This document shows, one piece after another, positions 21,286 to 31,445 of a stretch of 64,000 bases of DNA. Under the pieces are notes generated by a model. It was not told the origin of the DNA and searched no databases. It was given only the letters and a program-made list of their open reading frames with translations. This DNA comes from Atriophallophorus winterbourni (Eukaryota > Platyhelminthes > Trematoda > Plagiorchiida > Microphallidae): NCBI GenBank assembly GCA_013407085.1, contig JACCGJ010008482.1, forward strand, positions 124,001-188,000, written 5' to 3'. The number at the start of each line of letters is the position of its first letter. The stretch's first letter is position 1. The position numbers and the translations under genes are program-made.

Positions 21286-21369
21286 ACGTAGTGCGGGAAC
21301 TCATTGCGTTTGGTGCTAAACGAATTCTAGACTGCGATATCTATGAGGCATGAATTAGTTCCCACATGG

Positions 21370-21800
21370 ATCTTAATTACAAAATGCAAATGAGGATTGT
21401 TGCTTATGTTTTGCGACTACTAATCAGTACCAAGTCCTTCGAAATATTCACAAAGTTTATCACAACAGTCCACATTGGAAGCACTGGACTTCAGTTTCGC
21501 GCTTATTTGAGTTCACAGCAGTGCATATCCTGCCTCGGGTATGACTCGAACCCGGCACCATAACCATTGTAGTCTCATGCCTTAGAACCTGAGGTACCGA
21601 CCCCCGTTCGACCGATCGCGATTAAGTCTTCATGAATCTCTTTCCAGACTGGCACATTTGAGTAGCTTTGTTTGCCCGACCAGTCGAGAAGGAGTCAGCA
21701 ACAACTATTGTGGTCGTCCAACCGACCTGATCTCCTCGTCAGGTCTTCCCATCAGACACAGCGTAGGCTAACACTGATTAGATCTAACAGGAATTGTTGT
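21370..21800 (-). repeat. tRNA-like dispersed repeat (family 2)
   Basis: On the minus strand it contains a tRNA-like stretch: GGTACCTCAGGTTCTAAG, ACTACAATGGTTATGG and CCGGGTTCGAGTCATACC, the last resembling a Pol III box B. The tRNA-like part is internal, with about 170 bp on one side and 150 bp on the other. Confidence 0.55.
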
Positions 21801-21819
21801 TGTTGAAGGGTGTTTGGAG

Positions 21820-22275
21820 AGTTTTTTCATTATGTTTTTGTGTCTACTCATCTGTACCACGTCTTCCGAAATATCCACTCACTACTCATCAGTAACAAGT
21901 CCTTCGAAATATTCACAATGCTTATCACAACGGTCCACATTGGAAGCACTGGACTCGAGTATCGGTTTTATTTGAGCTCATTAGCAGTGCACATCATGTC
22001 TCGGGTCTGATTCGAAACCAGGGCCATCACCATTGTAGTCTCATGCCTTTGAACCTGAGCTACCGACCCCCGTTTGATCGATCGCGATTAAGTCTTCATG
22101 AATGTCTCTCTAGACTGGCACATTTGAGTAGCTTTGTTTGCCCGACCAGTCGAGAAGGAGTCAGCAACATCTACCGTGGTCGTCCAACCTATCTAATCTT
22201 CTTGTCATGTCTACCCATCAGATACCGTGTAAGCTAACACCGTTTAAATCTGACGGGCGTTGTTGTTCAAGAGTT
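21820..22275 (-). repeat. tRNA-like dispersed repeat (family 2)
   Basis: Second copy, with the fuller box A-like GGTCGGTAGCTCAGGTTC and box B-like GGTTTCGAATCAGACC on the minus strand. Followed at 22,280-22,345 by the start of a third, truncated copy. Confidence 0.55.
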
Positions 22276-22683
22276 TTTGGAGAGTTTGTTCATTATGTTT
22301 TGCGACTACTCATGAGTACCATGTCCTTCGAAATATGCGAGCATCATAGTGCCCACATTTGTACGAGTGATGGGGTGATGCCAAACGAAACTAGTTTTTG
22401 AGAAAGGGACAACCAAAAAAAATATGAACGCTCTCAAATTTTGAATAGTATCCTATGGGAATCCCGTCAGCGATACAACGCGTATCACATTTGTTGTTCA
22501 GTAACTTGTAAGTTCTACGGAGCCATCAGTGCTACGCTCTAGGTCAACGTTAGTATTCGAGTACTTTGCTAGATTTTTGATGATGATGCTCCAAAGTGAA
22601 CATTGGAGTGTCGTGTTTTTTAGCCTCCATTGGTCGATGTCAACCGCCATAACGTGTTCTGAGTACGCGCCGAGAGATCTCAT

Positions 22684-22922
22684 TCAAAACGCGACCGCCA
22701 TCCGAGAAAAGAAGAAGCTACCGACTACATCAGACACAGGACCACTATCGATCGCAATGGTCTCATGGGTGAAAATAGAAACCTGCGAACGAAATAATTG
22801 TAAGCAAAATGGCTTACCATTGTACTTGGAAGCAAGTACAAGTACAGCAAGTAGCACTGCATTAGTACGCGCGAAGAGAGAAGCTGCACTGAAAATATGG
22901 CGATCGCAAAAAGGAAGCTCAA
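22684..22922 (-). CDS. Candidate small secreted protein with a 35-nt intron
   Basis: The minus frame MSFLFAIAIFSVQLLSSRVL, hydrophobic like a signal peptide, reaches ATG at a GTAAGC donor. 35 bases later comes TTCGTTCGCAG and the frame resumes as VSIFTHETIAIDSGPVSDVV, ending SRMAVAF and a stop. Joined length about 67 residues. Against it: it sits in an intron of the five-exon gene beside repeats, and open frames exist on both sides without splicing. It could also be an alternative terminal exon reached by an internal acceptor. Confidence 0.3.
22783..22817 (-). other. Candidate 35-nt intron
   Basis: GTAAGCCATTTTGC at one end and ATTATTTCGTTCGCAG at the other; both splice sites match consensus. 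Confidence 0.35.
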
Positions 22923-22934
22923 CTTTGTCTATCA

Positions 22935-23060
22935 CTTTTCCACTGTTTCAAGGCTCACTGAACCTAATCTTATTGTCTCCATCTGATGGCGGCAAACAGC
23001 CTAAACCCGGAAGTGGTGTGCAAGAGCGAAGGATGTGAGCAACACAATACATTGGTCTTT
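22935..23060 (+). repeat. Dispersed repeat family 3
   Basis: Family core: CACTGTTTCAAGGCTCACTG, TGTCTCCATCTGATGGCGGC, AAACAGCC, then GAAGTGGTGTGCA. Copies also at 23,170, 29,890 (inverted), 32,720 and 37,060. Confidence 0.5.
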
Positions 23061-23169
23061 TATATGCGCCTCGAACGCATGACCAAGAATCGCTTTGCGA
23101 ATCTGTATTTGAATATCGTGGTTCTTTAAAAGAACCCAATTCAACAGTGGTATTCAAATATATATTTGT

Positions 23170-23260
23170 TTAAACTTTACCAGTTTCAAAGCTTCCTGAA
23201 CTTAATCTTATTATGTTTACCTGATGACGACAAACAGCCAGAAACTGGGTGCATTGTATG
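23170..23260 (+). repeat. Dispersed repeat family 3
   Basis: Shorter, diverged copy: ACCTGATGACGACAAACAGC. Confidence 0.4.
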
Positions 23261-23264
23261 GTAT

Positions 23265-23465
23265 ATGGTATCAAAGCACAAGCCTGATCCAGGCAAAGTG
23301 CCGCACAGTCAGAGACTGCACGTGGGCTAAGATACTGTCAGGTTGTCCAGTCCTAGACAGATATGAGTTAGGAAAAAGAACAGCAAATGGTAATGAGACT
23401 CCAGCGTGTTTCAGCTTGCAGCTCACGCTACCTCTGGCCAATCAATTTTACACAGGTTGAACATC
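23265..23465 (+). repeat. Dispersed repeat family 1
   Basis: Good sense copy including the far end (TGAGACTCCAGCGTG, then CCAATCAATTTTACACAG). Confidence 0.55.
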
Positions 23466-23478
23466 CGTGCATACTGAC

Positions 23479-23805
23479 CTCATTCTTCTTCCGTCGTGCA
23501 CGCGCTCTCATCGACTGTTCCCGCGAAAGCCTCACGCCACCGAGACGAGCGCGAGCTGCGGATGGATCGGTGGCATCTTCCGCGGACATACCGCCCACCG
23601 AGGCCATGAAAGCCAGTCGCTCCCGCTGGCGGAATTCCCGAGCCAAATGACGAGAACTGGCTCGCAAGTACGCCAGGTAAGCGGGTGCCTGTTTTGGCTC
23701 AAGCTCAGAGGGCGCTGACGGTGAAATGAGATCCTTCAGCGTTGGAGCATCGGGATGAGGAAGTCGGAGAAGCAAACCGCTGATTAGCTTCAAGCAAAGG
23801 GTGCG
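23479..23805 (-). CDS. Exon 4 of unidentified five-exon gene
   Basis: Exactly 109 codons between a strong acceptor (TTCACCGTATCCTTTCAG) and a GTCAGT donor after GAG. Starts RTLCLKLISGLLLRLPHPD, continues APAYLAYLRASSRHLAREF and SAARARLGGVRLSREQ, ends RARARRKKNE. Leucine- and arginine-rich, likely helical, with a very basic end. GC-rich third positions contrast with the AT-rich surroundings, as expected for an exon. No catalytic motif recognised. Confidence 0.7.
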
Positions 23806-24149
23806 CTGAAAGGATACGGTGAAAAGGATAAGAGTAACTTGTAAAACAGAAACGAGAACTTGTTGTCCGATCAAACGAAAATGAGTGAAAATTAATGTAG
23901 GATAACGCAATACATAGTGTGGTGACGAACAAAACAATCGAAAACACGTCACACCAGAACAATAGATAGCAATACAGGAACAATGCCCTCTTGTGTATTC
24001 TGATTGGCTAATAAAATTGGCCAATGATTGAAGAGTAGAAGGAAGCAATCAAATACACCGGTAGCAAGTGTCAAACACTTAACTACCATACAAGATTGCC
24101 ACATTAAAATCCTGAACAGATGAAGCTACCGAACTTAAGCTCACGGTTT

Positions 24150-24850
24150 AGGAAATGGAATGAAACATCCAGAAACAATCAGACTTAGGAAACTCAATGC
24201 AATGTCGACTGGCTGCCTGCAAAGCTGAAAACAACTTGGGTCTCCTTAAAAGAGTCCTAGGTTCGTTTGACAACAATATTGCGTGCAGATTGATTTCAAC
24301 GTACATCCGTCCTCATGTTGAATATGCTATACCGGCATGGGATCCTTGGTTGAAAAAGATATTCTGCTATTAGAAACTACACAGCGTAGAGCGACAAAAC
24401 TCGTCCTGGGACTATCAAATTATCCATACGAAACGCGACTTAAATTATTGAATTTGCATTCGGCTGAATACAGATGGAAACGAGGAGCACTTATGTTCAT
24501 TTGGACAGTGCTTAATCAAACAAATCATCCTTGCGGTCGTTTGTTTCATCTTTCCCATAACACATATCTGCGAGGTCACCAATCAAAACTTTACCAACAG
24601 CATAGCAGGTTGAACTGCCGCAAATATGCAATGTGCAACTGTGAACAGTTTGCCTACTCATGTGGTACAATCTGGAACTGTTGAAGTTTTCAAAAAATCA
24701 CTAGATATCAACATGGAAAAGTATGTTTTTTATGTTTGACAATTTATCTAACAATATTTTGATATTTTTACCACCCGACCCGATGTACATTTTTGTGGGT
24801 CTTGTAAAGCATGGCTTTTTACCTGCATATAATCTATGAATAAATCTATG
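24150..24850 (+). mobile_element. CR1/jockey-type LINE 3' fragment
   Basis: Reads NNLGLLKRVLGSFDNN, STYIRPHVEYAIPAWDPWL, QRRATKLVLGLSNYPYETR, then RGHQSKLYQQHSRLNCRKY. Ends in a 3' UTR with AATCTATGAATAAATCTATG. Different family from the ones at 9.4 and 41-43 kb. Confidence 0.75.
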
Positions 24851-25077
24851 AATAATCCATTCGAAGATGTTTCGTCAACAACATCAGAACGACAACTTGC
24901 TTGCAGTTTTCACTGCCATGCCTCGTATGCAAAAAACACACCATTATAGAACGGAACATTTATCAGTACCGTACACTAATTTGAAAACGAAACCTTCGAA
25001 ATGATGAAATATTGGTTGGTGGTTTATCCACAATTCCCGTGAACTTACGAAATCCACTGAGTCTATTTAGTCCCAAA

Positions 25078-25590
25078 AGTTGTCATAACCGGGAAGGCAG
25101 TGGGGATAAGATCAAACTGTCTATAAAACACGTCCCAAATAGCCTCTGACAACCAAGTCCAGCTTCTGGCCTGTACGAGTGGCTCCCCGAGCACGCCGGA
25201 ACTGATTTTACCAACAGGAGAAGCGGCGAAGGCGAGTGACTGGCGCCTGAAAACCACTTTACTTCGAGTAGATGGAGCTCGCTAGCCTGGGAGGGCATTT
25301 CTTCTAAGCGAATGAAAACCATGATTTTAAACATCCGCTGCGTTGCGAGATACATGATCGCGGCAAATGCCTTGGCCGAAAAACCCTGAGAAAAAATCTG
25401 GAGCAGAGTCTGGTAGACGGTTAGTTGGTGCTCATCATCTATTTCTGGCTATTCCCTGCTGCCTTGCAAAGACTAGACAACCTGACTCGAACAAACGCCG
25501 AGTGGTGCTGGGGACGCCGCTTTCTACCCAAGTTCCCAAGACCCTTCATTGAAGCCGAGTCATCCCATAGGAGGAGATAGTCGCACAAAG
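25078..25590 (-). repeat. ~540 bp GC-rich dispersed repeat, inverted copy
   Basis: Opposite orientation to 19,262-19,810; reads MPSQASELHLLEVKWFSGA on the minus strand. The pair flanks exons 4 and 5. Confidence 0.55.
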
Positions 25591-25672
25591 AAAGAAGAGT
25601 TTATTCAATCTAACGCGGAATGCCAGGTCAACCGTCACCCCGCTTGACCAAACCAGCAATACGATGACTCAC

Positions 25673-25807
25673 TTGGATATAACACTGGGGCCGATGATTC
25701 AATTCTTGTAAGGCGATTCGGTTGGCTCTTCGGAAGATCAACAGAACGAGTTTTCGACCAACGGACAAGTGCAACAGTTGACCGAGGTCGATCAGATTAG
25801 CAATCAA
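25673..25807 (-). CDS. Exon 3 of unidentified five-exon gene
   Basis: Exactly 45 codons: LIANLIDLGQLLHLSVGRKL, VLLIFRRANRIALQEL, NHRPQCYIQ. Acceptor TTGTGTCCAATTTCAG, donor GTGAGT. Phase 0 at both ends and in frame with exons 2 and 4. Amphipathic helices suggest an alpha-helical repeat or scaffold protein; that is inference. Confidence 0.65.
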
Positions 25808-25924
25808 CTGAAATTGGACACAAGAGAAATAATCACACAGAGAATCGCATTGCCGGGCAATGCAAGTAATCAGCGAAAGAGGCGATATATATGAAATCAC
25901 ACATCCATAGTGAACAGGACTGAC

Positions 25925-26183
25925 TTGAGCAAATGGTTGTTGTTGGCCTCCTGTGGTCGATGTCGACCATGGATGTACATAATCAACGCATGAGGTTTTC
26001 GAGGTTCCACAACTGTTCGAATGACTCACACTCACAGTGATAGCAGCGACTTTGATGAACGATGCCATTGCACGCCGGCGGCGTGATCTGCGTTCAGCAG
26101 TGGAAGAGCTGTTTCATCTCCTCCCAAACTTGCAGACGACCTCTTAAAACAAGTTTTTTGCAACTCGTACAGTCAATGTTAAT
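25925..26183 (-). mobile_element. Nimb-like LINE 3' end, left part
   Basis: On the minus strand runs from ATGAAAGCTATTAACATTGAC through the VLRGRLQVWEEMKQ region to the GGTCGACATCGACC 3' UTR. The same element continues at 26,652-26,790, interrupted by the foldback element. Confidence 0.6.
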
Positions 26184-26196
26184 AGCTTTCATATCT
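26184..26196. repeat. 13-bp target duplication, left copy
   Basis: AGCTTTCATATCT, identical to 26,639-26,651; in LINE frame this is the RDMKA codon region. Confidence 0.6.
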
Positions 26197-26638
26197 ATTT
26201 GAAAATATTTGAGACCGATCGGGAGTCCATGATCATGAAAATAAAGTTTGCAATGAATCGGTTATAGCAAGTTTTTGGTAACGTTTCGCTTCTGAACACA
26301 GAAGCCAAACGTCAGACCACGGGTGTCGGTACTAAAAGTGTCCAGGTTTAACGGATTAACGAACATAGCACCTAAGGCGCACATGATTACGTAAGCAGTG
26401 TGTCAGCAGACACTGTTCACACCTGTACACTTAATAAACAATTTACGGATGAACACAGCATTTCGGGGGGGGTGATCAATTTCCTTGATCTCCCTTGTCT
26501 AGCTTAGAGAACTCAGGATTGGTCAAGAAAATGCCATTTAAACCTGAACACTGTTCGTACCGACACCATTCGTCTGACGAAGCTTCTGTGTTCAGACGCG
26601 AAACGGTACCAAAAACTTGCTATAACCGATTCACTGCA
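26197..26638. mobile_element. 442-bp foldback element with ~100-bp inverted repeats
   Basis: 26,250-26,350 and 26,537-26,638 are inverted copies of each other (TGCAATGAATCGGTTATAGC against its complement, then AAGTTTTTGGTA, CGTTTCGC, CTGAACACAGAAGC), enclosing about 190 bp. An unpaired ~53 bp leader lies at the left. A perfect 13-bp direct repeat flanks the whole insert inside a LINE. No open frame long enough for a transposase, so non-autonomous. Confidence 0.65.
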
Positions 26639-26651
26639 AGCTTTCATATCT
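26639..26651. repeat. 13-bp target duplication, right copy
   Basis: AGCTTTCATATCT. Confidence 0.6.
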
Positions 26652-26790
26652 CTGTTGCAGATGTCTTTGTACGGCAATCGCGGTCTGCCAAAAGAGTAGA
26701 TCTTTCGGAATGCCACCATTTTCCATTCTCTGCACATGACACAGCCCTCGGGCAGATATAAGGAGGGAATTAGACCAGCGAGTCGCATGC
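26652..26790 (-). mobile_element. Nimb-like LINE 3' end, right part
   Basis: Reads MENGRIP-like MVAFRKIYSF, then GRPRLPYKDICNRDMKA up to the foldback insertion point. Confidence 0.55.
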
Positions 26791-26943
26791 AGGGTATCAC
26801 AGTCAGTTTACAAATCGGTGACAGTCAATTCCACAAGTCGTTAGCAGAAAATAACCAGCGCTTCAGATGCATACAGTATCGCATTTTAACTCAGAAAAAC
26901 ACACAACACAGAACAAGAAGTAAAAACGCTGGAAGGGACTCAC

Positions 26944-27024
26944 AGCATCCGACCAATCCTCGTTCAATGGCTGTTGTGCATCATACTCCAGTTGGAACAG
27001 GCTTCCGTGCAGTAATTGCTCCAA
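26944..27024 (-). CDS. Exon 2 of unidentified five-exon gene
   Basis: Exactly 27 codons: LEQLLHGSLFQLEYDAQQ then PLNEDWSDA. Acceptor GTTTTTTTTCGTTCTCAG, donor GTGAGT after GCT. Phase 0, in frame with exons 1 and 3. Both splice sites are strong. Confidence 0.6.
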
Positions 27025-27184
27025 CTGAGAACGAAAAAAAACACCCAGGGGGTAAGAAAACACACGAATTAGTCAGAGTCTTGATCCAAGCATACTTAGG
27101 TGAAATGTGGGAACCGAAGGCAGTTAGCGGAGAAATAACTGTGTGTATGTGCAATCGTGCAGTATTTCTCTGCTGTGTGGCTTA

Positions 27185-27365
27185 CATCGTGCTAAATTGA
27201 TTGGTCACCGGTAGTGGGCGGCATGCTGAAACTGGCTGGAGTCTCACTTCCTTCTCTATTTCCCGCTCATATCTGTCTAGGCCTGGGCAACCTAACAGTA
27301 AGTCCACGTGCAGTCTCTGACTGTGCGGCACTTTGCCTGGATAAGGCTTGTGTGTTTCACATCAC
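27185..27365 (-). repeat. Dispersed repeat family 1
   Basis: Antisense copy, immediately followed by a sense copy (27,370-27,510), giving a local inverted pair. Confidence 0.5.
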
Positions 27366-27369
27366 ACAC

Positions 27370-27510
27370 AAACATAAAACCGCAATCCGCAAGGAAAAGT
27401 GCCCCACAGTCACAGACTGCAACTGGGTTAAGTGAATATCAAGTTGTCCAGGTCTGGAAAGAGAATGAAATCAGAAATTCAAGTGAGAATCCAGCTCACT
27501 ACCTGTGGCA
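27370..27510 (+). repeat. Dispersed repeat family 1
   Basis: Sense copy, AAGTGCCCCACAGTCACAG core; a further partial copy near 27,660-27,760. Confidence 0.45.
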
Positions 27511-27944
27511 GATGGATTAAGTACAAGATAGGGCTATCCATTATTCTTTTTCCGAGTGTTCTTCTTTATTTAAGGAATAAATAAAAGATATACATTCGTG
27601 TGGTTAGCTTCATCTACTGACATGGGTTTTCCAATGCTGGTGTTCACTGGGAAAGTGTGCATGTATGTATGACTTCACAAGCCAGATCCGGTCAAAGTGT
27701 GTGTGGTAGTGTAGGGAGTTCACGAAAGAGTTCAGTATCCATGAAACTAGAGAAATTTGTTAAGGTCGGTTTGCACAAGACAGTAAGTGATAATTCAATC
27801 GAGCATTTCGAATTTATTTGAGTGAAACGCTAAAGGAAAGTGCCCATCACTGCCACACCTTCTTCCTTTTGTCCGTTCGATATCTCTGGCAAAGGGGACG
27901 CCATTTGTTTATTTCATCCGTCTTTGCATTACACGCAAAAGTGC

Positions 27945-28115
27945 AGCGAACACAGTGCTAAGCTGATACGCCACCCGTAGTGAGATGAAGTCTGTTTTCT
28001 GTTTTCATTCTCATATTTGTCTAGGCCTGGGGAGCTTGACAGCATCTTAGCTCACATGCGGTCTATGACTGTGCGGCACTGAATGGATCATGCTTGTGGC
28101 TTCACACACACACAA
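27945..28115 (-). repeat. Dispersed repeat family 1
   Basis: Antisense copy: TGTCTAGGCCTGGGGAGC, GACTGTGCGGCACTG. Confidence 0.5.
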
Positions 28116-28274
28116 GCGTATTATGCGTGTATATTGAAAGACGTGATCTATTCTGTGATAATTAATCCGGTCCATTGACTCTTTATAAAATACTACAGCT
28201 CTCGGGGACTGATATGGAGATAAAAGTACGAAAGGATGCAAGCATGACTACCTGTCCAGACCATGCTTAATAAT

Positions 28275-28540
28275 GCACATTGACAATGAAAGAACTTCAA
28301 TGGAGACAGAGCATCATGCCCTTTTCATCACCACACCTTAACGACCTGTGCTACCATCCACCGTTTGACCGATCCCAATTAAGCGTTTATGAACTGTTCT
28401 CCAGACTGGCATATTTGAGTAGCTTAGTTTGTCCGACAAGAGCCAGCAACATCTGTTGTGGTCGCCCAACCAAACAGATCTCCGTGGCAAGTCTTCCCAT
28501 CGGATACAGTGTAAGCTAAGCGATAGGCATCTGCAACTGA
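28275..28540 (-). repeat. tRNA-like dispersed repeat (family 2), partial
   Basis: Shares TTTGACCGATCCCAATTAAG, the GACTGGCATATTTGAGTAGC block and GTGTAAGCTAAG end; the tRNA-like part is badly eroded. Confidence 0.45.
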
Positions 28541-28843
28541 GTATCTCCATGTCCTATTTGCTTTTGAACCCCAGACAACACGACATGTATATACACACAC
28601 TGTCAACTGAATCTAGACGTGTGGCTCTAAAGTGTCAGTTTTGTTTAGCAAATTTAATAGCAAGAATGAGGTAGCTGACAAGGTTAGCATTTAACCCTGA
28701 AGAAAGAACTCTAATTTACTCCCAATTCTCCCCTTCGAGTTATCTGGTGCCATTGAGTCAATTTGATTTTCAGTTACAAACAACGATTACTCTTGCACAA
28801 ACATGTTACTGAGTGATTCGGTCCATAAAGACAAGCGACTTAC

Positions 28844-29065
28844 CAGACGCCCTCGACGTTTCGGCTTTTTGTTCAGACTCGCCCAGAAAGCGAAATGCGG
28901 TTTAAACCCGATGGCTTCGGTTTTCTCGAATGCCTGATGTGGTTTCAGTAGCAGTGTGTGATTGGCAGCCAATTCGGGCTTGAGCAGGCTGCTCAAACAA
29001 CGGGTGGCCCACTCTCGGACAGACCGATGACCAGCACACAACAAGGTGGAACGACCACGGTCGTC
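28844..29065 (-). CDS. Exon 1 (first seen) of unidentified five-exon gene
   Basis: Exactly 74 codons ending at a consensus GTAAGT donor after CTG. Reads DDRGRSTLLCAGHRSVREW, ATRCLSSLLKPELAANHTLL, FKPHFAFWASLNKKPKRRG. The acceptor (CCCCCGAAG then GAC) is weak and lies beside LINE debris, so the left limit is the least sure of the set. There is no ATG in frame, so more exons must lie upstream, beyond repeats. The SVREWATRCLSSLL stretch looks like a HEAT/armadillo-type helix, but I cannot assign a family. Confidence 0.6.
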
Positions 29066-29069
29066 CTTC

Positions 29070-29302
29070 GGGGGTTTGCGTCACTCAGAAAGACCAAGCA
29101 ACGCGTGCCAAATTGGAGTTAGGTGCACGGAGAAGAGTAGATACAAGGAAGAACACGTTGCGGAAGTGACCAGACGGTGGAATAATCTCAGAGCACATTC
29201 CAATGTAGACGCGACGAGGAAGAAATGATTGTCAAGTGCCTGAGGAATAAAATGCCAAAGTGAGTATGGCATGGGCATAATCATCATCATCATCATCACA
29301 GA
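29070..29302 (+). mobile_element. LINE 3' fragment with (ATC)n tail
   Basis: Reads RHSERPSNACQIGVRC then VAEVTRRWNNLRAHSNVD, stop, and an ATC microsatellite (29,280-29,300). Family uncertain. Confidence 0.4.
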
Positions 29303-29636
29303 CAGCATAACACAGGTAGCACGTACCGAATGCTTAATGCCACACAACCATGACAAGGTAAAAGCCTCAAAGATGGGGAAGGGTGGGACTTAAATAGCTA
29401 CGGAATTTATAGAAGAGTAAGCACAAACAAACTGGGTAGAGGTGCCTACACCTCGATTGGAACATGCATTTAAACAAGTTTCGTGAACGACAAGATCGAT
29501 ATCAGCATGGCAGCTTCCTTGCGGCTTTCACTGTCATGCATCATAACAAGCTTTCATCGTCACTCCGATTGACAACATACAAGGTTAGGCAAACAAGCAA
29601 ACGGGTGGCACTTTTTCATTTTTAAATGATTGTGTA

Positions 29637-29667
<31 letters not shown>

Positions 29668-29885
29668 AATACAACACGGCTGCAATCAATTCCAAGCCCT
29701 AGAGTCGAGCGGAACTACTGGTTGTCGCCGAAGCACACAGGAACACCAGCAAATAGTCTCGAAAATATGCCTCTACTGTCGGTTCAAAAATCCGTGTGAA
29801 TAAAATACGCACGAAGAATATATTAATGTTATCAGTGAGGCATGAAACAGTGAATAAATGGTAAACAAGTGATACTTGAATGCCA
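29303..29885. other. Spacer, with (AT)n microsatellite
   Basis: An (AT)n run at 29,634-29,664; otherwise nothing recognised. GC content falls from here to the right. Confidence 0.4.
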
Positions 29886-29889
29886 CTGT

Positions 29890-30118
29890 TGAACGATGTT
29901 CAGACACATAATCACATAGTTATTCGTGGTCAAGCACACGAGCCGCTTATGGATGACCAAAGAAATGTGTTGCTCACATCCCCATCACTTACACTCCACT
30001 ACCGGTTACTGGCTGTTTGCCGTCGTCAGGTAGAGACAGTAAGATCTAGTTCAGTGAGCCTTGAGACAGTGGTATGTGCTAAACAAAGTTATACTTGTAT
30101 GCCACTGTTAAACTGAAA
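29890..30118 (-). repeat. Dispersed repeat family 3, inverted
   Basis: GTTTGCCGTCGTCAGGTAG and CAGTGAGCCTTGAGACAGTG are the complement of the family core. Confidence 0.5.
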
Positions 30119-30159
30119 ATGTATTTCATTCCTTTGTTGACCTAGAATATATTATTATT

Positions 30160-30420
30160 ATCATTCTACACTTCATATAGGAACTGGGGTACGACCAGCA
30201 CAAATTCATGGTTCCGACGATTTCTCTTATCGTTCCGCTTGAATTAATCATGTTAGGGATCTTTATCAGTATCACGGGGCGATAGTCAATCAAGACGGGA
30301 CGAGTGCCGAGATGCTTACGGAGGTGTAATCGAAAAAACCCGCCACTAACAGAATCGATTCTTTCGGAGCACAGGCTTGTATACTTGTGAATAAAAGATG
30401 GTAATGCTCTCAGCACCAAA
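30160..30420 (-). mobile_element. Decayed CR1/jockey-type LINE piece
   Basis: 30,175-30,260 aligns with the 40.48-40.57 kb LINE tail (GGGGTACGACCAGCACA, ATTCATGG). Frames broken. Confidence 0.45.
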
Positions 30421-30599
30421 AGGTGACAGAGTTAATGCTTGTTGCATGTCCAATTGAATAGATATATGATGGGCAGCTGGATATTTTAACAAAGAACACA
30501 AAATTGAAAAGAAAAGCAGTTTTTTGTTTCACACGAATTTTCCCAATATTGACAATAATTATGGTTGAATTTATTCTTCAGGTTATTACTCTGATACTG

Positions 30600-31445
30600 A
30601 CATTTGCAACCGTTCGTAGAGCCCATGTTTGAACGTATTTAATGAAGTTGCCGAGATTAGTTCTGCAGTAAGTGAGTAGGACGCGTTTACTACAACGATG
30701 CTAAAGAAGTTCGTTCTGGATTCCATCTTTTGTGCTCTTTACTTAGCAGAAAGACTGTGCTTTCTTATACTAACTAAGGGAGATAACCTAAATAAGTCAT
30801 TGAATTAAAAACAACCTAATCCTTTGACAACCTTAATTGTCACCTTTAGACATTTGAAAGGGACATTTAAGGTTGGTTCGAGATATGGAATGTTTTAAAA
30901 TTAAGATAATGTCTTATGGGATTCGTCAATAGAGAAAGTCGGACAGATTCAAGCAGAGCTATCCTTCCTCTATAGAGCTTTATTTTGATACTAAACATTA
31001 GTTTTGTTGATTGGTGATAGATTCACTGCATACGTTCAACATTCTTTCGAGCCACGGAGACCATAACCACACATGGTATTCCATGACTGGTCTCTCATAT
31101 GCATTCATGATCCATTGAAATATGTAGGTCGAAATTTTCCCAATTTCCATTGAGTAGATTTAGGACACCTGCTGCTTTGTGGAGGCTTTTTTTAGTTTCA
31201 AGTGAAGTTTTAAAACTCAGCATATCCAGACATCTAAATCATTTTCTTTGCCGCAATTTTCAAGAGCATTGCCCATATGCATTGCAACAACAAATTTTGA
31301 ACCGCGGCTGAAGAATGCTATTCGTTGCAGCGAAAAAGTTCCGCGTTCAAATATATATTGTACAGTTCCCCTATGATATGCCTTCTCATCATTAATAAAA
31401 ATTATTTGTGAATGATTTTCGCTGTGCGGTTCCAAGAAACTTTGA
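30600..31445 (-). mobile_element. CR1/jockey-type LINE fossil in D1
   Basis: Contains, on the minus strand with many breaks, EYHVWLWSPWLERMLNV-like and WIC-like segments matching the 41.2-41.8 kb LINE, plus a C-terminal tail like the one at 54,345-54,581. Confidence 0.5.

Noticed and set aside
21535..21610. A tRNA gene (minus strand)
   Set aside because: Box-like motifs are present but the arms do not pair well, and the segment is inside a dispersed repeat.
22600..22650. Nimb-like LINE tail (GGTTGACATCGACCAATGG on the minus strand)
   Set aside because: Similar over about 20 bp, but no upstream LINE sequence and no AAC tail; could be a very old remnant or chance.
20740..29065. Assigning the five-exon gene to UBR4 or a similar giant ubiquitin ligase
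   Set aside because: Composition suggested it, but I could match no segment to what I remember of that family.
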